Source: Arcobacter sp. LC1
Lineage (GTDB): Bacteria; Campylobacterota; Campylobacteria; Campylobacterales; Arcobacteraceae
DNA length: 64,000 bases
NCBI GenBank assembly: GCA_021378565.1
Contig: JAACJU010000001.1
Location: 289,458 to 353,457 of the forward strand
Direction: 5' to 3'
This document shows positions 51,044-60,619 of this stretch, piece by piece (position 1 is the stretch's first letter; each line of letters opens with the position of its first letter). Under the pieces are notes generated by a model that was given only the letters and a program-made list of their open reading frames with translations, had not been told where the DNA came from and did not search any database. Made by a program: the position numbers and the translations under genes.

Positions 51044-51947
51044 TTTGTTGATTTGGATTTCTGTACTCGTTTACGAGTACATATTTTTCACCTTTTTTGT
51101 TTGTTTTTACTGCTACATATTTATCAGGAAATTCTTCTCTTAATTTTTTTAAAACAATATGCACTAAAATTCCATCTAAAGGCTTAGTTTTACAATACCC
51201 TTTTTCTTTTATTATTTCAATAATAGGCTCAAGATATTTAAAAAGTGTTTGTTCTTGGTTTCTTAAAAATTGTGCTATTTCCAATCTCAGCATTAAATCA
51301 TATTTATCATTTATCCAATTAAATAAGACATATGATAAAGCTTTGTATCTATAGCCTTTTTTTCCGATTAACAGCATACAATCAGGTCCATCAAATTCTA
51401 CATAAATTGTATTTTCATCATAAAACTCAACTTTTACTAAAAAAATATCAAAGCAAGAATAAGAAAATAAAAGCTCAATTTTCTCTTTAATTTCATCTAT
51501 TATATCACTTCTATCTTTTTTGACAACAATTTTAATATTAGGTAATTCTTCGTTATCGCAGTCATAAAATTTATCAAATATTTTTTCTTTACTAGGAATT
51601 TGTGGGTCATTTAAAAATCTATCAAATTTTTTTCTTGGAGTGTTTTCTTCTTGGAACTTAGTGCCTTGATTTGTATCAAGATTCATTTCTTCTATTTTTA
51701 TATTATTACCATATCTTTTATTTTTTGAACAATCTTTTTTATAATCATTATGTTCTCTAAATTTTCTTTTGACTTTTATAATAACATTTTTCGCACAAAG
51801 TCCAAAAAATCCTCTTCTTGGCTTTTGAATTATTTGTATATCAAGGTCATTTATAGAGCAAGAATATTTTGCACTTGCAAGATGATAAGCTTCTTCAATA
51901 TATCTTGCTTCAAAAAATTTTGCCTTATCTTCAAGCTTATTTTTCAT
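51036..51947 (-). CDS. jag: RNA-binding protein Jag/KhpB
   Basis: About 303 residues: an N-terminal Jag_N domain (FFEARYIEEAYHLASAKYSC, then RGFFGL), a variable linker of about 110 residues, a KH domain (around LLIGKKGYRYKALSYVLFNW), and an R3H domain at the C-terminus. The family associates with YidC genes and binds RNA, influencing cell division in Gram-positive bacteria. I placed the start at the ATG at 51947, which follows the yidC stop by one base; an earlier TTG would lie inside yidC. Confidence 0.9.
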   Translation of the reverse strand: MKNKLEDKAKFFEARYIEEAYHLASAKYSCSINDLDIQIIQKPRRGFFGLCAKNVIIKVKRKFREHNDYKKDCSKNKRYGNNIKIEEMNLDTNQGTKFQEENTPRKKFDRFLNDPQIPSKEKIFDKFYDCDNEELPNIKIVVKKDRSDIIDEIKEKIELLFSYSCFDIFLVKVEFYDENTIYVEFDGPDCMLLIGKKGYRYKALSYVLFNWINDKYDLMLRLEIAQFLRNQEQTLFKYLEPIIEIIKEKGYCKTKPLDGILVHIVLKKLREEFPDKYVAVKTNKKGEKYVLVNEYRNPNQQNA

Positions 51948-51948
51948 T

Positions 51949-53583
51949 TTAATGTCCGGCTTTTGCTCTTTGTTTTTCAAAAACTTTATTTATATAAAAC
52001 TGTTGACCTGCTGTAAACAAGTTATTTACAAACCAATAAAGTGTAAGTCCAGCTGGGAACCATAGGAAGAAGAAAGTAAAAATTACAGGTAAAAACTGAA
52101 ATATTTTTCTCTGAGTTGGATCTTGCATAGTATTTGGAGTGATTCTTTGTTGCAAATACATTGTTATTCCCATCAAAATAGGCAAGATATAATATGGGTC
52201 CATCAAAGCTAAATCGTGAATCCAAAAAATCCAAGGTGCACCTTTTAGCTCAATAGAGTTTAACAAGACCCTATATATTGCGAAAAATACAGGAATTTGA
52301 AGAACCATAGGCAAACACCCACCCATAGGATTTGCGCCATGCTTTTTGTAAAGTTCCATCATATGTGTTGATTGTTTTTGCTTATCGCCTTTATATTTTG
52401 CTTGTAATTCTTTTATTTTTGGTGCAAGAGTTTTTAATCTTTGCATAGAAATCATACCTTTATATGATAAAGGAAATAAAATTAATTTTACAATAAGCGT
52501 CAATAAAACAATAGTCCAACCCCAGTTGCCTACGATATTATGAATAGCTTGCAAGAAAGAAAACATTGGTCTAGCAATAAAAGTAAACCAACCATATTCT
52601 ATAACATCAGTTAAATGTGGGTTTAAAGCTTTCAAAGCCTTATGGTCTTTTGGTCCAATATAACCAGACAAACTTATGCTTTTATTTACTTTAATAAAAA
52701 GTTCAGGACTTTTATTTGCACTTGGCACTGCTGTTACATTCATAGGATTTTTAAAGTTATAAAGTAAAGTTGTGTAATATCTATCAAAACCTGAAATAAA
52801 CTGCACATTTTTGTAGCTCTGAGATTTATCAAGTTTTTCATCTTTTATAACATCAGATGAGCCGTTATTGTTACTTACAATTGCCCCATGGTCAGCATAC
52901 ATATCGACAATAACATCAGGTCTATAACCAGAAGTTATAAAAAATGGCTTATTTGCACTTGCAACTAAATCGTAATGCCCGTCAGGATAAAAAGTAAGTT
53001 TCTTTGTTAGTGTTGTGCCTTTAAGTTTTTGAGTTAGCACTAAAACCTTAGTTTTGTTACTTGCGTCAAGATATTTAGCATTTGCACTTACATCAGTCTT
53101 AAAAGCTTGTACATTTAATTTTGTATCTACAAATCTAACTTCAAGAGGTTTAAGTTGATTTTTGTCAAAAAGCTTAATCTGCTTACCTTCTTTATCTACA
53201 AATCTTTTTTGTAAAAGTGTAACTTGAGCAATTCTACCCAATTTATCAATCTCAAATAAATCATTTTTTGTTTTAACACTTAATAAAATATCTTTTTTTG
53301 AAATATTTTTAAAACTTGCATTTTTAGCTGAATTTGAAGAATGCTTAGTAAAATGTAAAATTGTGCTTGTTATTGAAGAATCAGATTTTGGTGCTACTTT
53401 TGTATTTGTACCTGCAACAGAATTTACAGTTGTTTGAGCTTTTGCTTTGGCTTTAGCCTGTATTGCATTTAAAGCATTATCCCTAGGTTGCACATATAAA
53501 TAATCATATGCTATAAAAAATATAAAAGCTATAAAAATAGCTATAAAAATTCTCTTTTGTCCACCGCCGTCTAAATTATTCAT
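51949..53583 (-). CDS. yidC: Membrane protein insertase YidC
   Basis: The 544-residue protein has an N-terminal membrane helix (RIFIAIFIAFIFFIAYDYLY), a large periplasmic beta-domain (about residues 60-320) and five C-terminal helices beginning at NWGWTIVLLTLIVKLILFPL. The hydrophilic groove arginine is in PLSYKGMISMQRL, followed by NPMGGCLPMVLQIPVFFAIY and FFLWFPAGLTLYWFVNN. It inserts inner-membrane proteins with or without Sec. It overlaps yidD by 8 bases. Confidence 0.96.
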   Translation of the reverse strand: MNNLDGGGQKRIFIAIFIAFIFFIAYDYLYVQPRDNALNAIQAKAKAKAQTTVNSVAGTNTKVAPKSDSSITSTILHFTKHSSNSAKNASFKNISKKDILLSVKTKNDLFEIDKLGRIAQVTLLQKRFVDKEGKQIKLFDKNQLKPLEVRFVDTKLNVQAFKTDVSANAKYLDASNKTKVLVLTQKLKGTTLTKKLTFYPDGHYDLVASANKPFFITSGYRPDVIVDMYADHGAIVSNNNGSSDVIKDEKLDKSQSYKNVQFISGFDRYYTTLLYNFKNPMNVTAVPSANKSPELFIKVNKSISLSGYIGPKDHKALKALNPHLTDVIEYGWFTFIARPMFSFLQAIHNIVGNWGWTIVLLTLIVKLILFPLSYKGMISMQRLKTLAPKIKELQAKYKGDKQKQSTHMMELYKKHGANPMGGCLPMVLQIPVFFAIYRVLLNSIELKGAPWIFWIHDLALMDPYYILPILMGITMYLQQRITPNTMQDPTQRKIFQFLPVIFTFFFLWFPAGLTLYWFVNNLFTAGQQFYINKVFEKQRAKAGH

Positions 53584-53935
53584 ATTTTATATTCCAATCT
53601 TTATTTTTAATTAATAAATATTTATTTTTTTTGCTTTTCACATACCAATATTTGACATCAATTTTTTTATATAAGACATTTTTGGTATCAAGTTTTACAA
53701 GTGGATAGTCTATTCCGCCTGCAAATAGTTGATTACATCGTAAAATCCTTGTAATTGTAAAATAACTTGCCTTAAAAAATGAATTCTTATCAAAGTTTTC
53801 CAAAGCATATTGTGAACATGTTGGATAATACCTACAACAGCCGTAAGAAAAAACAGATAAAAACCTTTGATAAAATTTAATTAAGGCTTTGACAAATCCT
53901 AAGCAAAACTTTGAAAAAAAATGAAAAAATATCAT
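53576..53935 (-). CDS. yidD: YidD membrane protein insertion efficiency factor
   Basis: The 119-residue protein has the hallmark SVFSYGCCRYYPTCSQYALEN near residue 30, with the conserved cysteines, followed by a membrane-associated helix and RILRCNQLFAGGIDYPLV. The C-terminal third is lysine-rich. It assists YidC-dependent insertion. The start overlaps the rnpA stop by 4 bases, and the end overlaps yidC by 8 bases. Confidence 0.92.
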   Translation of the reverse strand: MIFFHFFSKFCLGFVKALIKFYQRFLSVFSYGCCRYYPTCSQYALENFDKNSFFKASYFTITRILRCNQLFAGGIDYPLVKLDTKNVLYKKIDVKYWYVKSKKNKYLLIKNKDWNIKYE

Positions 53936-54264
53936 ACAAGTCCAAGTTTTTTAAAAGCAAAGGTAAAATCTTTTTCGATTTTAGTAAATTCACTTTCATT
54001 CATAGCGTTTTTAATAACAAAAATAAAAAAACCCTCTTTAAGTCTAGCTTCATTTTCAAGTATAATTGCTCTCATTCTTCTTTTGCATTTATTCCGTCTG
54101 ATTGCATTTCCTACTTTTTTTGAAGCCACAAAAGCTATCTTTAAACTAGTACTTGGAGAAAAAAAAACGACAAAATTGTGAGTGTGCCACCTTTTGCCGT
54201 TTTTATAAATATTTTGAAAATCTTTTGACTTGTTAATTCTATGTTTTTGATTTAAACAGCTAAT
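53932..54264 (-). CDS. rnpA: Ribonuclease P protein component, probable ATT start
   Basis: The RNR signature [20 protein letters not shown] identifies RnpA. The protein must begin well before the GTG at 54129, because the family N-terminus is present upstream in frame ([20 protein letters not shown], then FVVFFSPST). Between the in-frame stop at 54286-54288 and that GTG there is no ATG, GTG or TTG. ATT at 54264 gives 110 residues, a normal length, and overlaps the end of rpmH by 13 bases. Translation coupled to rpmH could allow a rare start codon. It pairs with the RNase P RNA to mature tRNA 5' ends. Confidence 0.85.
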   Translation of the reverse strand: MSCLNQKHRINKSKDFQNIYKNGKRWHTHNFVVFFSPSTSLKIAFVASKKVGNAIRRNKCKRRMRAIILENEARLKEGFFIFVIKNAMNESEFTKIEKDFTFAFKKLGLV

Positions 54265-54386
54265 CTCTTTCTGCCTTTTGCTCTTCTAGCATTTATTGTT
54301 CTTCTTCCATTTTTTGTCTTCATTCTAAGTCTAAACCCGTGAGTTCTTTTTCTTGGGGTATTATGTGGTTGGTAAGTTCTTTTCAT
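54252..54386 (-). CDS. rpmH: 50S ribosomal protein L34
   Basis: The 44-residue basic protein [20 protein letters not shown] with [19 protein letters not shown] is the universal L34. It heads the conserved gene order rpmH-rnpA-yidD-yidC-jag-mnmE. In this class of bacteria dnaA and the origin are not necessarily adjacent, and here clpB lies upstream, so this is not evidence of the origin. Confidence 0.97.
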   Translation of the reverse strand: MKRTYQPHNTPRKRTHGFRLRMKTKNGRRTINARRAKGRKRLAV

Positions 54387-54420
54387 TTACTTCTTGCCTT
54401 TTTACAAAATTAAGTCCGAG

Positions 54421-54426
54421 ATTATA
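54421..54426 (-). promoter_or_regulatory. -10 box of the rpmH operon
   Basis: On the minus strand TATAAT ends about 34 bases before the rpmH ATG, with AAGGCAAGAAG as ribosome-binding region. A 7-bp stem TAGCATT/AATGCTA at 54445-54463 just upstream probably belongs to the end of the clpB transcript. Confidence 0.5.
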
Positions 54427-54476
54427 TTTAAATTCTCCTTAGAATAGCATTAATAAAATGCTAGTACATTAATATT

Positions 54477-57050
54477 TTAAAATTTAGCTTTGATTTCTCC
54501 ATCTACAAAATCAAACAAAACATTAGCACCCTCTTTTAGTTCATCTTTTAAAATCAAATCTGCAAGTTTATCCTCTACAAGCTCATATAAAGCCCGTTTT
54601 AGTGGTCTTGCTCCATAAACTGGATCAAATCCTGCCTTAGCTATAAATTCTTTTGCATGGGTCGTAAGAGAAATATTAATATCTTGCGTTCTTGCTCTAA
54701 TTTTAAGATCTTCAAACATAAGTTCAACAATTTTTGTAATTGCTTGCAAATCAAGTTGCTCAAAAATAATTATATCATCTAAACGATTTAAAAACTCAGG
54801 TCTAAATGCAAGTTTTAGCTCAGCTAAAACTGCACTTTTTCGCTCTTCCTTGTCTTTTATTTCTAAGATTTTAGAACTTCCTAGGTTTGAGGTTAGAATA
54901 ATAATAGTATTTTTAAAATCAATCGTAACACCTTTATTGTCAGTTAATCTTCCATCATCTAAGACTTGCAAAAGGATATTAAAAACATCAGGATGTGCTT
55001 TTTCAATCTCATCAAAAAGTACAACACTATAAGGTTTTCTTCTAACAGCCTCACTTAACTGCCCACCTTCTTCATATCCTACATACCCAGGAGCTGCACC
55101 AATTAGTCTGCTGACATCATGTTTTTGCATATATTCACTCATATCAAATCTTATTAAATTTTTCTCGTTATCAAATAAAAATTTAGCCAAAGTTTTTGCA
55201 CTTTGTGTTTTTCCTACTCCAGTTGGACCCAAAAATAAGAATGAGCCAATAGGGCGATTAGCTTCTGAAAGTCCTGCTTTATTTCGTTTAATTGCTTTTG
55301 CAATTGCTTCCACTGCTGCGTCTTGACCTATTACATCTTTTTTAAGTTCACTTGCAACTTGTAAAATTCTTTCTTTTTCACTTTTTAGCATTTTTGATAC
55401 AGGAATACCGCTCCATTTTGAGACAATGCTAGCAATTGATTCTTCATCAACACAATTTCTAAGCAAAGTTCCATTTTCTTGCATTTTTTTCCATTTTTGC
55501 TTATTTTGTTCAATTTCTTTATTTAATTGTGGAATTTCTCCATATTCAATCTTAGCGGCTTCATCAAATTTTGCATCTCTTTTAGCATTTTGCGCTTTTG
55601 TAGTTAGTTCTTCAATCTTGATTTTTATATTTGAACTTGCATCAAATGTTTCTTTTTCATTTTCAAATTGTCTTTGAAGTTTAATTTGTTCTTCTTTTAA
55701 ATTTGCTAATTCTTTTTCAAGTTCACTCAGCCTTTTACTATTTTTCTTAGATTTTTCCATCAAAAGTGCTTCTTTTTCTACTTGCAAACTAGAAAGTTCA
55801 GCTTTTATTTTCGAAAGTGGCAAGGGCTCACTTTCAATTTGCATTTTAAGCTCTGCTGCGGCTTCATCTATTAAATCAATTGCCTTATCTGGCAAAAATC
55901 TATCACTTATATATCTATCACTTAATTTTGCAGCTGCAACTAAAGCACTATCATTTATTGTAACATTATGATAAGTCTCTAACCTTTGTTTTACCCCTCT
56001 TAAAATTTGCAAGGCTTCATTTACGCTAGGCTCATTTACATTTATTGGCATAAATCTTCTTTGCAAGGCTGTATCTTTTTCTATGTATTTTCTATATTCT
56101 TTTAGCGTGGTTGCACCTATGGTGTGAAGTTCGCCTCTTGCAAGTGCAGGTTTTAAAATATTTGCAGCATCCATGCTTCCCTCACTTGCCCCCGCTCCAA
56201 CTATGGTGTGAATTTCATCAATAAAAAGGATAATATTCCCTGCTTTTTTAACTTCTGTTATCACAGATTTTAATCTATCCTCAAACTCTCCTCTGTATTT
56301 TGCACCTGCGATTAAAGCACTCATATCAAGGCTAAGAACTCTTTTATTTGCTAAAGATGTAGGCACATCTTTATTTACAATTCTTTGAGCTAAGCCCTCA
56401 GCAATTGCAGTTTTTCCAGTTCCAGGCTCACCTAATAATATAGGATTATTTTTTGTTTTTCTTATTAAGATTTGCATCATTCTATTTATTTGTTCTTCTC
56501 TTCCAATAACAGGCTCTAAGTCTCCATCAAGCGCTAATTTATTTAAATCATTTGCATATTTTTCTAAAGCTTCAAGATTTTCATCAGCAGATGCAGAGTT
56601 GATTTTAGCTCCATTTCTAAGCTCTTCTAATGTTTTTTTGAGTTCACTCATATCAAGATATTTTGAAAATATTTCTTTAAACACTTTATTTTGTAAGTTT
56701 GCTAAAATCCAAATATCTGCACTTAAAAAAGTGTCTCCATTTTTTGTCATTAAGCCCTCAGCTTTAAAAAATGAATCTAAAAGATTTTTTGATATTTGTA
56801 TATTTTCTTTGCTGATGTTTGATACTTGGGGCAAGGTATTTGCCTTAGAAATAATATCAAGTTCAAGTGCTTTTTGTCCAAAATTTAGTTTATTTAAAAC
56901 TTGATTTAAAATAGAATTTGTATTTGTTAGCATTGCCCAAAGCATATGCAAAATCTCTACTTCTTGATTTTTATTATGTAAGGCTAACGCTACACCTTGG
57001 TCTAGTGTTTCACCCATTTGATTTGTTAATTTTTCTAGAATATTAGTCAT
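54477..57050 (-). CDS. clpB: ATP-dependent chaperone ClpB
   Basis: About 857 residues in the ClpB layout: an N domain, a first AAA+ module with [20 protein letters not shown] and [15 protein letters not shown] in two-residue register, a long coiled-coil middle domain (residues about 400-520), and a second AAA+ module with [20 protein letters not shown] and [20 protein letters not shown]. There is no ClpP-binding IGL loop, and the middle domain identifies it as the disaggregase ClpB. The ATG at 57050 is preferred to an upstream GTG because of the GGAG site. A CIRCE operator and a consensus promoter precede it. Confidence 0.97.
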   Translation of the reverse strand: MTNILEKLTNQMGETLDQGVALALHNKNQEVEILHMLWAMLTNTNSILNQVLNKLNFGQKALELDIISKANTLPQVSNISKENIQISKNLLDSFFKAEGLMTKNGDTFLSADIWILANLQNKVFKEIFSKYLDMSELKKTLEELRNGAKINSASADENLEALEKYANDLNKLALDGDLEPVIGREEQINRMMQILIRKTKNNPILLGEPGTGKTAIAEGLAQRIVNKDVPTSLANKRVLSLDMSALIAGAKYRGEFEDRLKSVITEVKKAGNIILFIDEIHTIVGAGASEGSMDAANILKPALARGELHTIGATTLKEYRKYIEKDTALQRRFMPINVNEPSVNEALQILRGVKQRLETYHNVTINDSALVAAAKLSDRYISDRFLPDKAIDLIDEAAAELKMQIESEPLPLSKIKAELSSLQVEKEALLMEKSKKNSKRLSELEKELANLKEEQIKLQRQFENEKETFDASSNIKIKIEELTTKAQNAKRDAKFDEAAKIEYGEIPQLNKEIEQNKQKWKKMQENGTLLRNCVDEESIASIVSKWSGIPVSKMLKSEKERILQVASELKKDVIGQDAAVEAIAKAIKRNKAGLSEANRPIGSFLFLGPTGVGKTQSAKTLAKFLFDNEKNLIRFDMSEYMQKHDVSRLIGAAPGYVGYEEGGQLSEAVRRKPYSVVLFDEIEKAHPDVFNILLQVLDDGRLTDNKGVTIDFKNTIIILTSNLGSSKILEIKDKEERKSAVLAELKLAFRPEFLNRLDDIIIFEQLDLQAITKIVELMFEDLKIRARTQDINISLTTHAKEFIAKAGFDPVYGARPLKRALYELVEDKLADLILKDELKEGANVLFDFVDGEIKAKF

Positions 57051-57052
57051 AA

Positions 57053-57079
57053 TTAGCACTCCTTTTATTTAACTGCTAA
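57053..57079 (-). promoter_or_regulatory. CIRCE-like operator (HrcA) at clpB
   Basis: On the minus strand TTAGCAGTT-N9-GAGTGCTAA fits the CIRCE consensus TTAGCACTC-N9-GAGTGCTAA with two changes in the left half. It ends two bases before the clpB ATG and includes the GGAG ribosome-binding site. It lies directly downstream of the promoter at 57084-57112, the usual layout for HrcA repression of heat-shock genes. Confidence 0.8.
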
Positions 57080-57083
57080 CGTG

Positions 57084-57112
57084 ATTATATTACTTTAGCT
57101 TCTTAATGTCAA
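57084..57112 (-). promoter_or_regulatory. Consensus sigma-70 promoter of clpB
   Basis: TTGACA (57112-57107) and TATAAT (57089-57084) with a 17-base spacer lie on the minus strand just upstream of the CIRCE element. Confidence 0.85.
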
Positions 57113-57169
57113 GTATTTATCTTTATTAAACTAAGTTTTTTTGTGTTAGTATTTAAAAAAGGAGTTTTT

Positions 57170-57718
57170 ATGAAGGGTTTATGCGGTATTGATGAAGCTG
57201 GACGAGGAGCTTTAGCTGGAGATTTAGCGATTTGTGGAGTGTTATTTAAAAAAAATATTAAAGGATTAAAAGACTCGAAACAAATAAGCCCTAAAAAAAG
57301 AGAAGTATTTTATGAAGAAATAACAAAAAACTCTATTTATCACAAAGTTTTCATAAGTGCAAAAGATATTGACAAACTAGGACTTAGCAAGTGTTTTAAA
57401 ATTGCCTTAGAAGAAATAATGTCAAAAATTCCTGCTAAAACTTATCTTTTTGATGGAAATACAAATTATAAAGTGCAAAACTTAGAATGCAAGATTAAGG
57501 CTGATGAGAGTGTGCCTGAAGTTAGTGCAGCTTCAATATTAGCAAAGGTCTCAAGAGATAGAGATATGATTAAACTTAGTGAAACTTATCCAGTTTATGG
57601 CTTTGAAAAACACAAAGGTTACGGAACTAAAGCGCATATCCAAGCTATTAAAAATCATGGCCTAAGCAAAATTCACAGAAAAAGTTTTAGGCTCAAAGCT
57701 TTAGAATTTCAATTCTAA
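57170..57718 (+). CDS. rnhB: Ribonuclease HII
   Basis: A 182-residue enzyme that nicks RNA in RNA-DNA hybrids. Active-site motifs are LCGIDEAGRGALAGDLAICG (D and E), GLKDSKQISPKKRE, YLFDGN (metal aspartate) and KADESVPEVSAASILAKVSRDRDM. The ATG at 57170 with AAGGAG upstream is preferred to a start nine codons earlier. It is divergent from clpB and convergent with the RCK protein gene. Confidence 0.95.
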   Translation: MKGLCGIDEAGRGALAGDLAICGVLFKKNIKGLKDSKQISPKKREVFYEEITKNSIYHKVFISAKDIDKLGLSKCFKIALEEIMSKIPAKTYLFDGNTNYKVQNLECKIKADESVPEVSAASILAKVSRDRDMIKLSETYPVYGFEKHKGYGTKAHIQAIKNHGLSKIHRKSFRLKALEFQF

Positions 57719-57752
57719 AATATAATAATTCAAAGACTAAAAATAAACCTTA

Positions 57753-58445
57753 TTAGGAAAATTTTTCATTAAATTTTTTAATATTATCTTTATCGCCAAT
57801 AACTACCAAAACATCACTTTTTTCAAACTTGTACTTTATAGTTTTTATATTAAAAATAAAGCTAGATTTTTTTGTTTTGCTCATGACGCCTAAAAGTACA
57901 AGGCCAAAATCCTTATGAGATTTGAAAGTTTCTAAATCAAGTCCCAAAAATGGAGAAGCCCTATTTATGTGAATTTCCTCAATATCAAGATTTGCATGCC
58001 CTAAAAGTATCGTATCAAGCACCTCTAAAACTCTAGGCTTCGTTAAATGTCTAAATATTCTAGCAGCTCCTATTTTGTTTGGATTTAATACCTTTGTAGC
58101 CCCTGCTAATAAAACTTTTTCACTCTCAATATTATCTTTAGCTATTGAGATTATTTTTAAACTATGGTTTAAATTTCTAGCTGATAAAACTACAAAAAGA
58201 TTATTTTTTTCATTTCCACTTATGCAAAATAAAGAATCAATATTTTTTTCTTTTATGCCAATATCTTCTAGTTCACTATCTTTTAATAATTGGCTATTGA
58301 ATGTTTCAAAGCCATCATAACTTGCCTTTTTTATATTTTTTTCATCAAAATCAACGATTAAAATATCAAAGTCTTTTTTTGTTAAAATACTTGCTATTTT
58401 ATGACCGAGTGGTGAATAACCGTAAATTATTACTTTTTTTTTCAT
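57753..58445 (-). CDS. Stand-alone RCK/TrkA-N domain protein
   Basis: This 230-residue cytoplasmic protein has a Rossmann fold with KVIIYGYSPLGHKIASIL at the N-terminus and ILIVDFDEKNIKKASYDGF following it, plus a TrkA-C-like C-terminal domain (ASPFLGLDLETFKSHKDFGL). This is the RCK type that gates K+ channels and transporters. Its ATG overlaps the stop of the upstream channel gene (ATGA), so the two are a translationally coupled pair and may form one gating ring. The GxGxxG nucleotide motif is modified (GYSPLG), so nucleotide binding is uncertain. Confidence 0.85.
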   Translation of the reverse strand: MKKKVIIYGYSPLGHKIASILTKKDFDILIVDFDEKNIKKASYDGFETFNSQLLKDSELEDIGIKEKNIDSLFCISGNEKNNLFVVLSARNLNHSLKIISIAKDNIESEKVLLAGATKVLNPNKIGAARIFRHLTKPRVLEVLDTILLGHANLDIEEIHINRASPFLGLDLETFKSHKDFGLVLLGVMSKTKKSSFIFNIKTIKYKFEKSDVLVVIGDKDNIKKFNEKFS

Positions 58446-59986
58446 ATTTTTTCCATAAAATCCATTTTAATTTCTCTTATCGAATCTAGTTGTCCAATAA
58501 CAATAAAAGTATTTTTTTCTTTTACAATAAATTCCTCGCCAGTAGGAGAAAAAATAAATTCGCCGAATTCATTCAAGACACCGAGTAAAATCAAAGAATA
58601 TGAATCAAAATTAATTTTATTAATATCTTTATTGGTAATATTCATATTCTCAGAAATCTCAATTTCATCAACATGTACTTGCATATCGTTATTTACCAAT
58701 AAATTATCAATTGCCTCAAAAGCTATCGCTTGTCTTATATATTCACTTGCAATATAAGCACCTAAATCATTTCTATTTACTATAAAATCAGCTCCAGCAA
58801 GTTTGAGTTTACTTCCTAGTTCCTCATCATTTGCTCTTGCTATAATTTTTATTTTAGGATTTAGTGTTTTTACACTAAGTACAATCGATAAATTTGTTAA
58901 ATCATCATCACTTGTAGCAATAACAGTACTTGCACCCTTAGCAATTCCAAGTTCTCTTAAGATATTTACATTACTTGGATCTGCTTTTATAGCCAAAAAT
59001 TTCTTCTCTTTTGCTGCTTTTATATTTTCATTACTATTATCAATTATTAAAAACTTTGTTTTATCTTCATAGAAATATTCAGCTAAGGTTTTTCCCATTA
59101 TTTTATAGCCACAAATTACTATAAAACTTTTTATTTTGTTTACTTCGTGTTCTACCCTTTTTTGCTTTAAGCTAGCCATTTTTTCACTTAATCCCGTTGT
59201 TACGATAGAAGTTGAAAAAGCAATAACCAAAAAGCCATTTATTATAAGTAAAAGTGTAACAAACTTACCCTCAGGAGTGATAGGAACAATATCTCCATAA
59301 CCAACAGTAGCAATAGTAATCATAGCCCAGTAAACAGCATCAAAATAATTATGGATATTTGTATTTATACCATTTCCCTCATAAACAAAGAAAATAGTTG
59401 AACCAAAAAATACTACAATACCTGTCAAAATGGCTAGAGTATAAAGCTCAAATTTTCTCTCAGCAAAAATTTGCAAAAATTCTTTTAAGGAGTTTGCATA
59501 ACGCAAAATTTTGAGTAATCTAAATAATAAAAAAATTCTTAGTATTCTAATAGGTCTATAATAAGGCAAGATAGCGAGTAAATCAACTATTGACATAGGA
59601 GATAGCATAAAAGCTATTTTATTTCTTAAAACTTTAGTAAGGCTAAACAAAAATCTAAACTTTTTTCTTAAAAAAATAGCTTGTTCATAATCTTTTAAAA
59701 TTATATCTCTAATATTTGAATGTACCCAAACTCTAGAAATCCATTCAACAATAAAAATCAAAATTGCAGTATATTCATAAGTATCAAGCCAAAAAATATC
59801 ATGATGATTAACATCATAAATCAAAATTCCAATAGTGCTAAGGACTAAAAAAATCATAAAAGTATCAAAATAAACCTTATAAGTGCAAGAATTATTGTCT
59901 AAAATATTTTTAAAAAATCCTTTTATAAATTTATACTTCTTGGATTTATCCAAAAAGTATAAAAATTTTATTAATATTTTTAGCAA
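58442..59986 (-). CDS. Six-helix voltage-sensor-like potassium channel with RCK domain
   Basis: The 514-residue protein has a membrane part of six helices: S1-S3 (residues about 40-135), an S4-like helix [20 protein letters not shown] with regularly spaced arginines, and a pore region with the selectivity filter TIATVGYGD near residue 230. A cytoplasmic RCK domain starts near residue 285 ([17 protein letters not shown]) with [20 protein letters not shown] and a TrkA-C part. The start is TTG, overlapping the leuA remnant's stop. It forms a K+ channel in the inner membrane. No adjacent Trk or Ktr transporter exists. Confidence 0.88.
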   Translation of the reverse strand: MLKILIKFLYFLDKSKKYKFIKGFFKNILDNNSCTYKVYFDTFMIFLVLSTIGILIYDVNHHDIFWLDTYEYTAILIFIVEWISRVWVHSNIRDIILKDYEQAIFLRKKFRFLFSLTKVLRNKIAFMLSPMSIVDLLAILPYYRPIRILRIFLLFRLLKILRYANSLKEFLQIFAERKFELYTLAILTGIVVFFGSTIFFVYEGNGINTNIHNYFDAVYWAMITIATVGYGDIVPITPEGKFVTLLLIINGFLVIAFSTSIVTTGLSEKMASLKQKRVEHEVNKIKSFIVICGYKIMGKTLAEYFYEDKTKFLIIDNSNENIKAAKEKKFLAIKADPSNVNILRELGIAKGASTVIATSDDDLTNLSIVLSVKTLNPKIKIIARANDEELGSKLKLAGADFIVNRNDLGAYIASEYIRQAIAFEAIDNLLVNNDMQVHVDEIEISENMNITNKDINKINFDSYSLILLGVLNEFGEFIFSPTGEEFIVKEKNTFIVIGQLDSIREIKMDFMEKI

Positions 59987-60567
59987 ATTTCAAGCCCTTT
60001 CTTAAGATATTTTTGAAACATTTTTATCCTTTGGCTTTGGAATATATAAGAATTTAAAGAAGTTAAATAAGCCTTTGCAGTCGAAAACACTGAGTTTACT
60101 TTATAATCTTTTAAAATACCCTCATGTTTAGTTATTTTATCAATCGTTTTAAAAATTGCGCTCATAATAGTTTTTGCACCAGCATTTATAAGAGCGTCAA
60201 CTGCTTTTTTGATTACCGCATCTTCTTTCATTTTTAGCTTATACTGCATATGAATTTTTGATGTAGCTATGAAAGTATGGATTCTTTTGTGTTTTGCAAG
60301 TTCTAAGCTTTTTCCAGCTTGTTTGATATCATTTTCTACTGCTCTATTTAAAGAGCACATTATAGGCTTGCTAAGGTTTGAGCAAATCGCAGATATTGCG
60401 TCATAATCGCCTAAAGAAGCGGCTACAAAGCCAACTTCTATAACATCTACGCCTAAATTTTCTAATTGTAAAGCAAATTTAACTTTTTCGTTTGTGTTCA
60501 TAGAACACCCAGGACTTTGCTCTCCGTCTCTTAAACTTGTATCGAAGATTATTATTTGATTTTTCAT
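59980..60567 (-). pseudogene. leuA: Collapsed leuA (2-isopropylmalate synthase) with several in-frame deletions
   Basis: The 195-codon frame starts like Leu[21 protein letters not shown], then [20 protein letters not shown] and [20 protein letters not shown]. After about residue 120 it jumps to NAGAKTI (normally followed by NLPDTVGY), then to the C-terminal regulatory-domain pieces [20 protein letters not shown] and [11 protein letters not shown]. The metal-binding HxH motif, the GERAGN region and most of the barrel are missing; normal LeuA has about 510 residues. The frame stays open through all junctions, and the stop overlaps the channel gene start. The product cannot be a working synthase. 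Confidence 0.88.
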
Positions 60568-60619
60568 TTTTAATACCTAAATTTTTTACTTATTTTTGGT
60601 ATCGTAATGAAATGAAAAT

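Noticed and set aside
53932-54129. 65-residue reading of rnpA from the GTG at 54129
   Set aside because: The conserved N-terminal half of RnpA is encoded upstream in the same frame, so this start would cut the protein inside its core.
54252-54460. rpmH region as a replication origin
   Set aside because: dnaA and DnaA-box clusters are not visible; the gene order alone does not mark the origin in this bacterial class.
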